Assembly: GCA_904420125.1 (NCBI GenBank)
Contig: CAJFUK010000075.1
Coordinates: 1 to 64,000 of the forward strand
Source of the DNA: Candidatus Falkowella caecavicola
GTDB taxonomy: Bacteria > Bacillota > Clostridia > Oscillospirales > Ruminococcaceae
Length of the DNA: 64,000 nucleotides
Direction of reading: 5' to 3'
Shown here piece after piece: positions 33,864-42,663 of this stretch; position 1 is the stretch's first letter, and each line of letters opens with the position of its first letter. The position numbers were made by a program, and so were the translations under genes. Below the pieces are notes generated by a model. It did not search any database. It had not been told where the DNA came from and saw nothing but the letters and a program-made list of their open reading frames with translations.

Positions 33864-34217
33864 ATGGCTCGTGTAAAGGGAGCAATGATGACCCGTAAGA
33901 GAAGAAAAAAAGTATTAAAGCTGGCTAAAGGCTATTTCGGCGGTAAGAGTAAATTATTCCGCACAGCGAAAGAAGCCGTAATGAAATCCGGCCAATATGC
34001 ATATATCGGTCGCAGACAGAAAAAACGGGATTTTAGAAAGCTTTGGATCACCAGAATTTCGGCAGCATGCAAAATGAACGGCATGAACTATTCTACATTC
34101 ATCAATGGTCTGAAAAAAGCAGACATTTCTTTAAACCGTAAGATGTTGTCTGAGATTGCAGTCAGCGATGCAGCGGCATTTACTGCTCTTTGCGAGAAAG
34201 CAAAAGCTGCGTTATAA
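33864..34217 (+). CDS. rplT: 50S ribosomal protein L20
   Basis: A 117-residue basic protein needed for early 50S assembly, and the likely regulator of this operon through the leader. The sequence is typical throughout: [20 protein letters not shown] at the start, [20 protein letters not shown] in the middle, and a C-terminal domain ending [18 protein letters not shown] site precedes it. A weak terminator follows. Confidence 0.98.
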   Translation: MARVKGAMMTRKRRKKVLKLAKGYFGGKSKLFRTAKEAVMKSGQYAYIGRRQKKRDFRKLWITRISAACKMNGMNYSTFINGLKKADISLNRKMLSEIAVSDAAAFTALCEKAKAAL

Positions 34218-34233
34218 AGAAAAGTAAATCCCT

Positions 34234-34272
34234 TGCCTGTTCTGTCATAGAATGGGCAGGGGGTATCTTTTT
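34234..34272 (+). terminator. Weak terminator after rplT
   Basis: A 10-bp stem with two G-U pairs (TGCCTGTTCT with AGAATGGGCA) is followed after some 8 bases by T5. The gap between stem and T-run makes it imperfect, so some read-through into the methyltransferase gene is likely. Confidence 0.5.
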
Positions 34273-34299
34273 AATATCTAGAATAAGGAATTAGTAAAA

Positions 34300-35103
34300 A
34301 TGGAAGAGCTTTCAAGCCCAAAAAACGAAAAGGTACAGGAATATATCCGGCTTTCCCAAAGAAAAAGCGCCAGAGATCAGCAAAATCTTTTTACATTTGA
34401 AGGAGAGAAGATTTTTCTGGAAGCTGTCGAGAATCATGTTAAACTCCGAAAAGTATTTCTGTCTCCTGAAAAATTGAATAAATATGCGGCTATCTGTTAT
34501 CGCCTGGAGGCATCGGGAGTCTCCGTATATCAATTGACACAGGCAGTACAGGAAAAACTTTCTGACACAAAAACACCGCAGGGGATATTCTGTATCGCGG
34601 AAAAACTTGACAAATATCTGACAATTGATACAATAATGAGGGGACATTTTTTTATTGCGCTTTGCAGTGTCAGTGATCCTGGAAATCTGGGAACCATTTT
34701 ACGCACCGCGGAAGCGTTGGGAATGGATGGAGCAATTCTGTCAAAGGACTGCTGTGATCCATATGGACCTAAAACCATCCGTTCGACCATGGGATCACTC
34801 TTCCGTCTGCCGTTTATACAGACAGAAGATATAGTGGGCCTGCTTCGTCAACTGGGGGAATTGGGTGCGTTTACTTATGCATCCGTACCGGATCCTCATG
34901 CGAGGTCTGTAACCCATCAGAATTTCTCTGGGTGTAATATTCTCTGCATTGGTAATGAAAGCCATGGTATGGCCGCAGAAGAAATTGCTGCCTGTAAACA
35001 AAAATTGACAATTCCTATGCAGGGACGGACCGAGTCGCTTAATGCTGGTATTGCTGCTGCGATCCTGATGTGGGAAATGTCCCGGAAAGCCTTTAAACAA
35101 TAG
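34300..35103 (+). CDS. SpoU/TrmH-family RNA 2'-O-methyltransferase
   Basis: A 267-residue SPOUT-class enzyme that methylates a ribose in rRNA or tRNA. An N-terminal substrate-binding domain (about residues 1-105) is followed by the trefoil-knot catalytic domain. The three SpoU motifs are clear: SDPGNLGTILRTAEALGMDG, CIGNESHGMAAEE, and IPMQGRTESLNAGIAAAILMWE. The motif order and length are like those of clostridial TrmH-type proteins whose target is mostly unassigned. It starts after AAGGA. It is followed at 45 bases by dprA. Confidence 0.94.
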   Translation: MEELSSPKNEKVQEYIRLSQRKSARDQQNLFTFEGEKIFLEAVENHVKLRKVFLSPEKLNKYAAICYRLEASGVSVYQLTQAVQEKLSDTKTPQGIFCIAEKLDKYLTIDTIMRGHFFIALCSVSDPGNLGTILRTAEALGMDGAILSKDCCDPYGPKTIRSTMGSLFRLPFIQTEDIVGLLRQLGELGAFTYASVPDPHARSVTHQNFSGCNILCIGNESHGMAAEEIAACKQKLTIPMQGRTESLNAGIAAAILMWEMSRKAFKQ

Positions 35104-35148
35104 AGCTGTTTTACAGCGCACAGCACAGAGGGAAAGGCGTGTCGGGGT

Positions 35149-36384
35149 GTGAGGGGTGTAAAATATTATATCTGGTTGGCAGAAAGTTTTCCCTATGGAA
35201 GCGTAAAACCTTCCAAAATCTTGGAAACAGTAGATGATCTGCCACAATTTTATCAGGATCAGAAAGCGTACCGCAAAGCGTTGCCCTTTTTAACATTGGC
35301 TGATTGGGATGCTCTTCAAAAAACATCGCTTTCTGCATGTGAAGCCATCATAGAGCAATGTTTAAAAATTGGCGGTAGAATTTTATGCTATGATGATTCC
35401 GAATATCCGGAGCGGTTGAAAAACATTTATGCGCCGCCTGTTGTATTGTATACGAAAGGGCATGTGGACGGATTGGACAGCGAAGTTGCGATTACCGTGG
35501 TTGGTACGCGATACCCCAGCCAATACGGAATCCGCGCCGCAGGCAATCTTTCTTATCTTTTGGCACGGGCGGGCGCCGTCATTGTCAGCGGCTGTGCTGC
35601 AGGGTGTGACAGTTATGCTCATATCGGCGCACTGAAAGCCGGTGGACGTACAATCGGTGTATTAGCTTGCGGATTGGATGTAAACTATCCCGCGGCATCG
35701 GCAGCGATTAAACAAAAAATGCTGGAAAAGGGTGGGCTGATTACGGAACTTCCTCCGGGAACTCGTCCGTCTAAAGAAATTTTTCCCGTTCGCAATCGCA
35801 TTTTATCCGGTTTATCCTTAGGGGTTCTGGTGACAGAAGCACCGGTTCGAAGCGGTGCCTTGCTGACGGCAGAGCATGGACTGCAACAAGGACGGGATAT
35901 TTTCTGTGTTCCCACACATGATATTTTTGACGCCCGGTTCAATGGCGCACATCGGCTGTTGAACGATGGTGCAATTCCTGTGCATACTGCAGCGGACGTT
36001 TTAAACGTATATTCAGAGCAGTATCCACATAAACTGGATTTTGAAAAAATCAAAATGGACATGCAACAAATGAAGGTTGCCCCTTCTGTCCACAGTATTC
36101 ATGCTGTAAAAAATTTGCAGGCAGAGGTGTCTCCTGCTATAGAACATGCCAAACAATCAAATCCAAGGTTACATACGCAGGTGGCACAATCATTACCTGC
36201 TATGGATGAAACCACAGCGGCTGTTTATCAAATGTTATCCAAGAATCCCAAACATATTAGTGAACTGTTGCCACAAGCAGAGGAGAAGGGAATTCCTTTT
36301 CCAACATTGCAGGCGATCTTAACAGAGCTTGAAATTTCTGGATGTATCGTTTCCCTTCCGGGGAGCCGGTACGCGATCATATAA
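35149..36384 (+). CDS. dprA: DNA-processing protein DprA
   Basis: A 411-residue protein that loads RecA on single-stranded DNA taken up by natural transformation. The Rossmann core is at about residues 105-310: VVGTRYPSQYGIRAAGNLS, the SGCAAGCDSYAHIGAL loop, and IGVLACGLDVNYP. A long low-complexity linker (about 300-345) leads to a C-terminal winged-helix domain (about 346-411, TTAAVYQMLSKNPKHISEL...). The GTG at 35149 is chosen; the short GGGG before it is a weak ribosome binding site. Its neighbours topA and trmFO keep the order seen in many Firmicutes. No other competence gene is in the window. Confidence 0.94.
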   Translation: MRGVKYYIWLAESFPYGSVKPSKILETVDDLPQFYQDQKAYRKALPFLTLADWDALQKTSLSACEAIIEQCLKIGGRILCYDDSEYPERLKNIYAPPVVLYTKGHVDGLDSEVAITVVGTRYPSQYGIRAAGNLSYLLARAGAVIVSGCAAGCDSYAHIGALKAGGRTIGVLACGLDVNYPAASAAIKQKMLEKGGLITELPPGTRPSKEIFPVRNRILSGLSLGVLVTEAPVRSGALLTAEHGLQQGRDIFCVPTHDIFDARFNGAHRLLNDGAIPVHTAADVLNVYSEQYPHKLDFEKIKMDMQQMKVAPSVHSIHAVKNLQAEVSPAIEHAKQSNPRLHTQVAQSLPAMDETTAAVYQMLSKNPKHISELLPQAEEKGIPFPTLQAILTELEISGCIVSLPGSRYAII

Positions 36385-36421
36385 AAACAATAAAAAAGAT
36401 TTTGATAATATGGGTGATAAA

Positions 36422-38506
36422 ATGTCTAACTTAGTGATTGTAGAGTCTCCGACAAAAGCGAAAACAATCAAAAAATATCTGGGGAAAAACTATGAAGTTG
36501 TGGCCACGATGGGACATGTTCGAGATCTTCCAAAGTCCAAAATGGGAGTGGATATTGAAAATGGTTTTACTCCGCAATATATCAATATTAAGGGAAAAGG
36601 TGATCTGATTAAATCGCTGATTAAAGAAGCGAAAAAAAGCGATAAAGTTTATTTGGCAACTGACCCGGATCGGGAAGGAGAAGCCATTTCCTGGCATCTG
36701 GCTTACCTGTTAAATCTGGATTTAAATGAAAACAATCGGGTCACCTTTAATGAAATTACCAAGACGGGTGTTAAAACCGGTATGAAGGCACCCAGAAAAA
36801 TTGATATCGATTTGGTAAACGCCCAGCAGGCGCGCCGGGTTTTAGATCGTCTGGTAGGCTATAAGCTGAGCCCATTCTTATGGAAAAAGGTCAGGCCGGG
36901 ACTTTCGGCCGGACGTGTGCAGTCCGTGGCTGTTCGATTGATCGCAGATCGTGAACAGGAAATCCGCCGTTTTGTGCAGGAAGAATATTGGACGATTGAT
37001 GCGAGTCTGTTGGCGGAGAACTCGAAAAAAGCGTTTCCATCCAGACTCCACAGTAAAGCGGGACAGAAAATTGAAATTAAAAATAAAGAAGCGGCAGATA
37101 GCATCCTGGCCGAATTAAAACAGCAGAACTTTATTGTATCAGCTGTAAAAAAAGGTGTGCGGCAAAAATCTCCGGCACCGCCATTCACTACATCGACTTT
37201 GCAGCAGGAAGCTTCCAGAAAGCTTGGCTTTCAGGCATATCGTACCATGAAAGCCGCACAGGAGCTTTACGAAGGTGTGGATATTGCCGGCATGGGGGCC
37301 GTAGGTTTAATTACCTATATGCGTACCGATTCATTGCGGATCTCTGCTGAAGCACAGCAGGCGGCAACCGCTTATATTGAACAGCGATACGGTAAAGAAT
37401 ATTGTCCGCCGTCTCCGCGGGTATATAAAACAAAGTCCAGCGCACAGGACGCGCATGAAGCGATCCGCCCCTCGCTTCCTGAACTGATACCGGAAAAAGT
37501 GAAGGATAGCCTGACAAATGACCAATATAAATTATATAAGCTGATTTGGGAGCGTTTTATTGCAAGTCAAATGGCAAATCAGGTTTTGGATACTGTCTCT
37601 GTCAATATTCAGGCTGGAGATTATCTTTTTAAATCCTCCGGATCTACCGTAAAGTTTATGGGCTTTACAGTGCTGTATGAGGAAGGGAAGGACGAGGAAG
37701 AAGAAAAGGAAGTTTCTTTACCGGAACTACATGAAAATGATCTGCTGCGAGTGCAAAAATTAGAGGGAAACCAACATTTCACGCAGCCGCCCGTCCGTTA
37801 TACCGAGGCAACTTTAATTAAAGCGCTGGAAGAAAAGGGGATCGGCAGGCCCAGTACGTATGCACCAACGATTTCCACGATTATGCAGCGCAATTATGTA
37901 GAGCGCGAGGGAAAACAGCTGCACCCGACTATATTGGGCGAAGTAACGACAGAACTGATGGAAGAGCATTTCCCGGAAATTGTGGATGTTGAGTTTACGG
38001 CCGGTATGGAGGAAAACCTGGATAAGGTCGAAGACGGGCAGATTCCATGGAAACAAACCGTTTCCGACTTTTACGACGGTTTTGATCAGCTTCTGACCAA
38101 AGCCGAAAAGGAAATGGAAGGACAGCGTGTGCGGATTCCGGATGAAGAAACCAACGAAGTATGTGATAAATGTGGCCGCCCCATGGTCATCAAACACGGC
38201 CGGTATGGAAAGTTTTTGGCGTGCAGCGGATACCCGGAATGTAAAAACACGAAAAAAATTGTAAAGGAAACATCAGCACTTTGTCCGCTTTGTGGCGGCC
38301 GGGTGCTGGAAAAGAAATCTGCAAAGGGCAAAATCTATTTTGGATGTGAAAATAATCCCAATTGTAGTTTTATGACCTGGGATGAGCCGACCGGAAAAAC
38401 CTGTCCTACATGCGGCAGTGCGCTCCTGAAAAAGAAGGGGCGTGCCGGAAAAATCTATTGTTCCAAAGAAGGATGCGGTTACGAGAAGGGGCTTAAAGAA
38501 GAATGA
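36422..38506 (+). CDS. topA: DNA topoisomerase I
   Basis: A type IA topoisomerase that relaxes negative supercoils. The 694-residue protein begins with the Toprim domain (MSNLVIVESPTKAKTIKKYL and the DxDxE region at ATDPDREGEA). The catalytic Tyr lies in MGAVGLITYMRTDS near residue 300. Three C-terminal zinc ribbons follow at about 575-694, each with two CxxC-type pairs (CDKCGR, CPLCGG, CPTCGS). The start at 36422 is chosen over an ATG four codons upstream; the SD is weak. It overlaps trmFO by ATGA, so the two are translationally coupled. Confidence 0.97.
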   Translation: MSNLVIVESPTKAKTIKKYLGKNYEVVATMGHVRDLPKSKMGVDIENGFTPQYINIKGKGDLIKSLIKEAKKSDKVYLATDPDREGEAISWHLAYLLNLDLNENNRVTFNEITKTGVKTGMKAPRKIDIDLVNAQQARRVLDRLVGYKLSPFLWKKVRPGLSAGRVQSVAVRLIADREQEIRRFVQEEYWTIDASLLAENSKKAFPSRLHSKAGQKIEIKNKEAADSILAELKQQNFIVSAVKKGVRQKSPAPPFTTSTLQQEASRKLGFQAYRTMKAAQELYEGVDIAGMGAVGLITYMRTDSLRISAEAQQAATAYIEQRYGKEYCPPSPRVYKTKSSAQDAHEAIRPSLPELIPEKVKDSLTNDQYKLYKLIWERFIASQMANQVLDTVSVNIQAGDYLFKSSGSTVKFMGFTVLYEEGKDEEEEKEVSLPELHENDLLRVQKLEGNQHFTQPPVRYTEATLIKALEEKGIGRPSTYAPTISTIMQRNYVEREGKQLHPTILGEVTTELMEEHFPEIVDVEFTAGMEENLDKVEDGQIPWKQTVSDFYDGFDQLLTKAEKEMEGQRVRIPDEETNEVCDKCGRPMVIKHGRYGKFLACSGYPECKNTKKIVKETSALCPLCGGRVLEKKSAKGKIYFGCENNPNCSFMTWDEPTGKTCPTCGSALLKKKGRAGKIYCSKEGCGYEKGLKEE

Positions 38507-39816
38507 TATCTGCCAAAGTCATTGGCGCAGGGTTAGCAGGCTGTGAGGCGGCCTGGACACTTGCGGAAAATGGAATACAGGTTTTTTTATATGAAATGAA
38601 GCCGGAACGTTATACGCCTGCACACCATTATGCAGGCTTTGCCGAACTGGTTTGTTCCAATTCCTTGAAAGCTTCCCGTTTGGAGTCCGCTGCCGGTATG
38701 CTGAAAGAAGAAATGCGGATGATGGGATCTGTCACCATGATGTGCGCTGAGAAATCCGCGGTGGGTGCGGGCGGCGCTTTAGCGGTAGACCGCGAAAAAT
38801 TTTCGGATCTAGTGACTGAAAAGATCTGTCATCATCCCAATATCCGGGTGATTTCCGGAGAGGTGACAGAAATACCGGATGGATATACGATGATCGCCAC
38901 TGGTCCGCTGACCTCTGACGCACTTGCATCTTCTGTGCAGGCACTCTGCGGCGAAAAATATCTGAGTTTTTTTGATGCGGCTGCTCCCATTATAACGGCA
39001 GAAAGTATCGACATGGACAAGGTATTTTTTGCCGCACGTTACGGACGCGGAGAGGATGACTATCTGAACTGTCCCATGAATCAGGAGGAATACCAGGCCT
39101 TTTATGAGGCCTTGACAGAAGCAGAGCGTGCCCCGCTCAGCACGTTTGATCAGCGTGATTTTAAAGTATATGAAGGGTGTATGCCGGTTGAGGTGATGGC
39201 CCGGCGCGGGCCAGATACCCTTCGGTTTGGTCCGCTGAAGCCGGTAGGGCTGCGGGATCCGCGGACAGGAAAGCGGCCATGGGCTGTATTGCAGTTGCGG
39301 AAAGAAAATATAGAGGGCAGTTTATATAATCTGGTTGGCTTTCAAACCAATCTGAAATTTGGAGAACAAAAACGGGTTTTTTCCATGATTCCAGGACTTG
39401 AGCAGGCAGAATTTATTCGATACGGCGTGATGCACCGCAATACTTTTCTGGACAGTCCCCGCTTGTTAAATTCGGCATTTCAGTTAAAAAAAGAACCCAG
39501 AATCTTTTTTGCCGGCCAGATAACCGGAGTCGAAGGGTACATTGAGTCTGCGGCTTCCGGAATCTGGGCAGGGTATAATTTGAGCCGGATTTTAAAGGGC
39601 AGGGAAATTCTTGCGTTGCCGCCAGAAACTATGCTGGGTGCACTTAGTCGGTATATCAGCAATCCAGCTGTAACAGATTTTCAACCAATGGGAAGCAATA
39701 TGGGAATTTTACCTCCGTTAGCACAGCCGGTACGGGATAAAAAAGAACGCTATGGACTACTGGCACAACGCGGTATAACAGCACTGCGCCAGTTACTGCA
39801 GGCGGTTTCGGAATAG
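38503..39816 (+). CDS. trmFO: tRNA (uracil-54-C5) methyltransferase, folate-dependent
   Basis: The 437-residue flavoprotein makes ribothymidine at position 54 of tRNA using methylenetetrahydrofolate and FADH2 in many Gram-positive bacteria. The N-terminal FAD site is VIGAGLAGCEAAWTLAENGI, followed by CSNSLKASRLESAAG with a conserved Cys. The C-terminal half has FAGQITGVEGYIESAASGIWAGYNL and MGSNMGILPPL, as in the Gid/TrmFO family. It begins at the ATGA overlap with topA. Gene order dprA-topA-trmFO matches Bacillus and clostridia. Confidence 0.97.
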   Translation: MISAKVIGAGLAGCEAAWTLAENGIQVFLYEMKPERYTPAHHYAGFAELVCSNSLKASRLESAAGMLKEEMRMMGSVTMMCAEKSAVGAGGALAVDREKFSDLVTEKICHHPNIRVISGEVTEIPDGYTMIATGPLTSDALASSVQALCGEKYLSFFDAAAPIITAESIDMDKVFFAARYGRGEDDYLNCPMNQEEYQAFYEALTEAERAPLSTFDQRDFKVYEGCMPVEVMARRGPDTLRFGPLKPVGLRDPRTGKRPWAVLQLRKENIEGSLYNLVGFQTNLKFGEQKRVFSMIPGLEQAEFIRYGVMHRNTFLDSPRLLNSAFQLKKEPRIFFAGQITGVEGYIESAASGIWAGYNLSRILKGREILALPPETMLGALSRYISNPAVTDFQPMGSNMGILPPLAQPVRDKKERYGLLAQRGITALRQLLQAVSE

Positions 39817-39903
39817 AGTCGGTTAAATGGACATACATAGGACTGGCAGGTTATATGACCACAGGAAGTTTAAAGACGCTGAACAGAAAGGCGGGAACAT
39901 AAT

Positions 39904-40926
39904 ATGGCAAATGTAAGAGTAATTGTAGACGGATACGGTGGAGATCATGCCCCGCTTGCAGTGCTGCAGGGATGTGCGATGGCTATCTCGGAATATCCGG
40001 ATGTGGATCTTTTAATTACCGGAGATACGGCAGCATTGCAAAAGCTGGCTACCGAACATCAGATTTCTTTGGAACGGATTGAGTTGATGCAAGCAGCGGA
40101 GGTGGTCAAAGTAGAAGACGATTACTCCCGCGTGTTTAAAGAAAAACCGGATTCCAGTATGGCGGTTGGTTTAAAAGCACTCAAAGAAGGACGGGGTGAT
40201 GCATTTGTCAGCGGCGGAAGCACGGGAGCTCTGGTTGTCGGCTCCAGCCTGATTGTTAAGAGGATTCCCGGTATTAAAAGGGCGGCGCTGGCGCCAATTA
40301 TGCCTGCAGGAGACAGTTGTTTTATGCTGATGGATGCAGGAGCCAATGTGACATGCCGTCCGGAAATGTTTCAGCAATTTGCCATTATGGGTTCTTCCTA
40401 TATGAGCAAAATTATGGGGGTTGCCAATCCGAGGGTCGGTCTGGTTAATATCGGTACTGAGGAAAATAAAGGCGGTGAATTACAACTGGAAGCCTACCCT
40501 TTGCTGCAAAATACACCGGTGAATTTCATCGGAAATATTGAGGCACGAGAAATTCCGACCGGCGGCTGTGATGTGGCCATTGCTGACGGATTTACCGGTA
40601 ATGTGATTCTGAAACTGGAAGAAGGTATGGGAAAATATTTAATTGAGCATCTGAAAGGGATTTTCTATTCCGGGATTGCAGGAAAACTGGCAGCGGTATT
40701 AGTGCTGAAACCACTAAAAAAATTCAAGAAAAAAATGGATTATACAGAATATGGCGGTGCACCGCTGATGGGAATTGCACAGCCGGTCATCAAAGCGCAC
40801 GGCAGTTCCAATCCCAAAGCGTTTATGAATGCGATCCGTCAGGCGAGAAATTTTGTACAGCAGGAAGTCATTGCGGACATCCGTGCAGGACTGGATAAAA
40901 TCAATCTGGAGCATCCCGCTGAATAA
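39904..40926 (+). CDS. plsX: Phosphate acyltransferase PlsX
   Basis: The 340-residue enzyme converts acyl-ACP and phosphate to acyl-phosphate for phospholipid synthesis, at the membrane surface. It starts MANVRVIVDGYGGDHAPLAVLQG and shows the glycine-rich SGGSTGALVVGSSLIVKRI, ANVTCRPEMFQQFAIMG and ADGFTGNVILKLEEG motifs of the family. AAAGG precedes the ATG. In most Firmicutes plsX is followed by fabD/fabG/acpP or at least acpP before rnc; here rnc follows directly after 48 bases. Confidence 0.96.
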   Translation: MANVRVIVDGYGGDHAPLAVLQGCAMAISEYPDVDLLITGDTAALQKLATEHQISLERIELMQAAEVVKVEDDYSRVFKEKPDSSMAVGLKALKEGRGDAFVSGGSTGALVVGSSLIVKRIPGIKRAALAPIMPAGDSCFMLMDAGANVTCRPEMFQQFAIMGSSYMSKIMGVANPRVGLVNIGTEENKGGELQLEAYPLLQNTPVNFIGNIEAREIPTGGCDVAIADGFTGNVILKLEEGMGKYLIEHLKGIFYSGIAGKLAAVLVLKPLKKFKKKMDYTEYGGAPLMGIAQPVIKAHGSSNPKAFMNAIRQARNFVQQEVIADIRAGLDKINLEHPAE

Positions 40927-40974
40927 GTATAATAAGCATAATAAGCACAAACAGGCATCAGTAAGGAGAAGATT

Positions 40975-41655
40975 ATGGAAACCTTAGAACAAAATATTGG
41001 ATACCATTTTCAGCAAAAAAAATATTTGAAAGAAGCGCTCACGCATTCTTCCTGCGTCAACGATTCCCACCACAGCGGCCTGAATAATGAACGGCTGGAA
41101 TTTCTGGGAGACTCTGTACTGTCTTTAGTGGTTTCCAATTATCTTTTTCGTAAATATCCGAATCGTTCGGAAGGCGAGCTGACAAAAATCCGCGCGTCGC
41201 TGGTCTGTACGTATTCTCTTTCTTCTTTTGCACGCCAGTTCCATCTGGGAGAATATTTATATCTGGGAAAAGGAGAAGAACATTCAGGCGGACGGGACCG
41301 GGATTCCATATTGGAAAATGCGTTTGAAGCTCTGGTTGGGGCGATTTATCTGGATGCAGGTTTTGAAGAGGCCGAACGGTTTGTCATGCGTTTTATTCCG
41401 GATCAATTAGCCGCTGGTGTGAATCGTGGGTCGACAGACTATAAGACCGCGTTACAGGAGATTATCCAACAAAACCGGGAAGAAAAAATCAGTTACGTTC
41501 TAACCATGGAATCTGGTCCCGATCACGATAAAACATTTGAGGTCGAAGTGCATCTGAATTCCAATCCTATTGGTACCGGCGTGGGAAAAAGCAAAAAACA
41601 GGCCGAACAGAATGCTGCACAGCAGGCGTTGGAACTGATGGGCTATGAGATATGA
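40975..41655 (+). CDS. rnc: Ribonuclease III
   Basis: The double-strand-specific RNase (226 residues) that cuts rRNA precursors and regulatory duplexes. The catalytic signature NERLEFLGDSVLSLVVSNYLF is at about residues 37-57, with further active-site Asp/Glu in LENAFEALVGAIYLDAGFE. A C-terminal double-strand RNA-binding domain (about 158-226) ends SKKQAEQNAAQQALELMG. AAGGAG precedes the ATG. Its last codons overlap the next ATG by ATGA. The order rnc-radical SAM-smc-ftsY is as expected in clostridia. Confidence 0.98.
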   Translation: METLEQNIGYHFQQKKYLKEALTHSSCVNDSHHSGLNNERLEFLGDSVLSLVVSNYLFRKYPNRSEGELTKIRASLVCTYSLSSFARQFHLGEYLYLGKGEEHSGGRDRDSILENAFEALVGAIYLDAGFEEAERFVMRFIPDQLAAGVNRGSTDYKTALQEIIQQNREEKISYVLTMESGPDHDKTFEVEVHLNSNPIGTGVGKSKKQAEQNAAQQALELMGYEI

Positions 41656-42662
41656 AGCACGGAAATATTGCTATTTTTGTTCCACATATGGGTTGTCCAA
41701 ACCAATGCAGTTTCTGTAATCAGCATCTGATTTCTGGTACTCAGACCCCGCCGACGCCGAACGATGTACATCAGATCTGCACACAGGTGCTGGAGGATGT
41801 CCCATCTGATCAAAAGCAAATAGAAATCGCCTTTTTCGGCGGCAGTTTTACAGCGATCGACCGAGGATACATGACGGATCTTCTGCAGGCAGCCTCCGCG
41901 TATCTGGGCAACGGCCGGTTCAGCGGAATTCGTATTTCCACCCGTCCGGACGCAATTGATAGGGAAATACTGTCTATCCTTAAACATTATGGCGTTACCG
42001 CTATTGAACTGGGCGCCCAGAGTATGGATGATACAGTGCTCCAAAAAAATCGGAGAGGACATACGGCTGCCGATGTGGAGCGGGCCTCCGATCTGATCCG
42101 GAGATGTGGGTTTTCTTTAGGTCTTCAAATGATGGTAGGCCTCTATGGAGACAGTAAAGAAAGGCTATATCAAACGGCAGAACGGCTGATTGCATGTGAA
42201 CCTGATACCATGCGGATCTATCCCACGGTGATTCTTCAAGGTACCCATTTGGCCGAGTTATACCTGACGGGAAAGTATGTCCCGATGACATTAAAAGACG
42301 CGGTTGCAGTCTGTACAGATTTACTGATACAGTTTACAAAAGCGGGAATCCGTGTGATCCGGTTGGGGCTGCATGACAGCCCGGAACTGATTCAAAACTG
42401 TATCGGCGGTTTATATCATCCAGCTTTCCGTGAACTTTGCGAAAGCCGGATCTATTATCAAAAAGCGCTGGCAGCTTTGCAGGCGCAGTCGCTGCGTCAT
42501 TGTCTTTTATTAGTCCATCCGCGGGAGATCTCCAAAATGATCGGACAATCCCGCAGCAATATCACTGCATTACAGGAAGCCGGCTATACAGTCAAGGTGA
42601 TGCCTGATCCTGATTTGATTCCTTATGAAGTTTTGATTCAGCCGATAGAGAGGGAAGTGTAG
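41652..42662 (+). CDS. Elp3-like radical SAM protein
   Basis: A 336-residue radical S-adenosylmethionine protein. The cluster-binding CxxxCxxC is GCPNQCSFCNQ, near residues 14-24. Later come FGGSFTAIDR, RISTRPDAID and ELGAQSMDD, the pattern of Elp3/MiaB-like SAM-barrel proteins, and the C-terminal part (about 260-336) carries the radical_SAM C-terminal extension. This gene sits between rnc and smc in many Oscillospiraceae-like genomes, but its substrate is unknown. Elp3-type tRNA modification is a possibility only; the acetyltransferase domain of true Elp3 is absent. It is coupled to rnc by ATGA, and smc begins one base after its stop. Confidence 0.9.
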   Translation: MKHGNIAIFVPHMGCPNQCSFCNQHLISGTQTPPTPNDVHQICTQVLEDVPSDQKQIEIAFFGGSFTAIDRGYMTDLLQAASAYLGNGRFSGIRISTRPDAIDREILSILKHYGVTAIELGAQSMDDTVLQKNRRGHTAADVERASDLIRRCGFSLGLQMMVGLYGDSKERLYQTAERLIACEPDTMRIYPTVILQGTHLAELYLTGKYVPMTLKDAVAVCTDLLIQFTKAGIRVIRLGLHDSPELIQNCIGGLYHPAFRELCESRIYYQKALAALQAQSLRHCLLLVHPREISKMIGQSRSNITALQEAGYTVKVMPDPDLIPYEVLIQPIEREV

Positions 42663-42663
42663 A

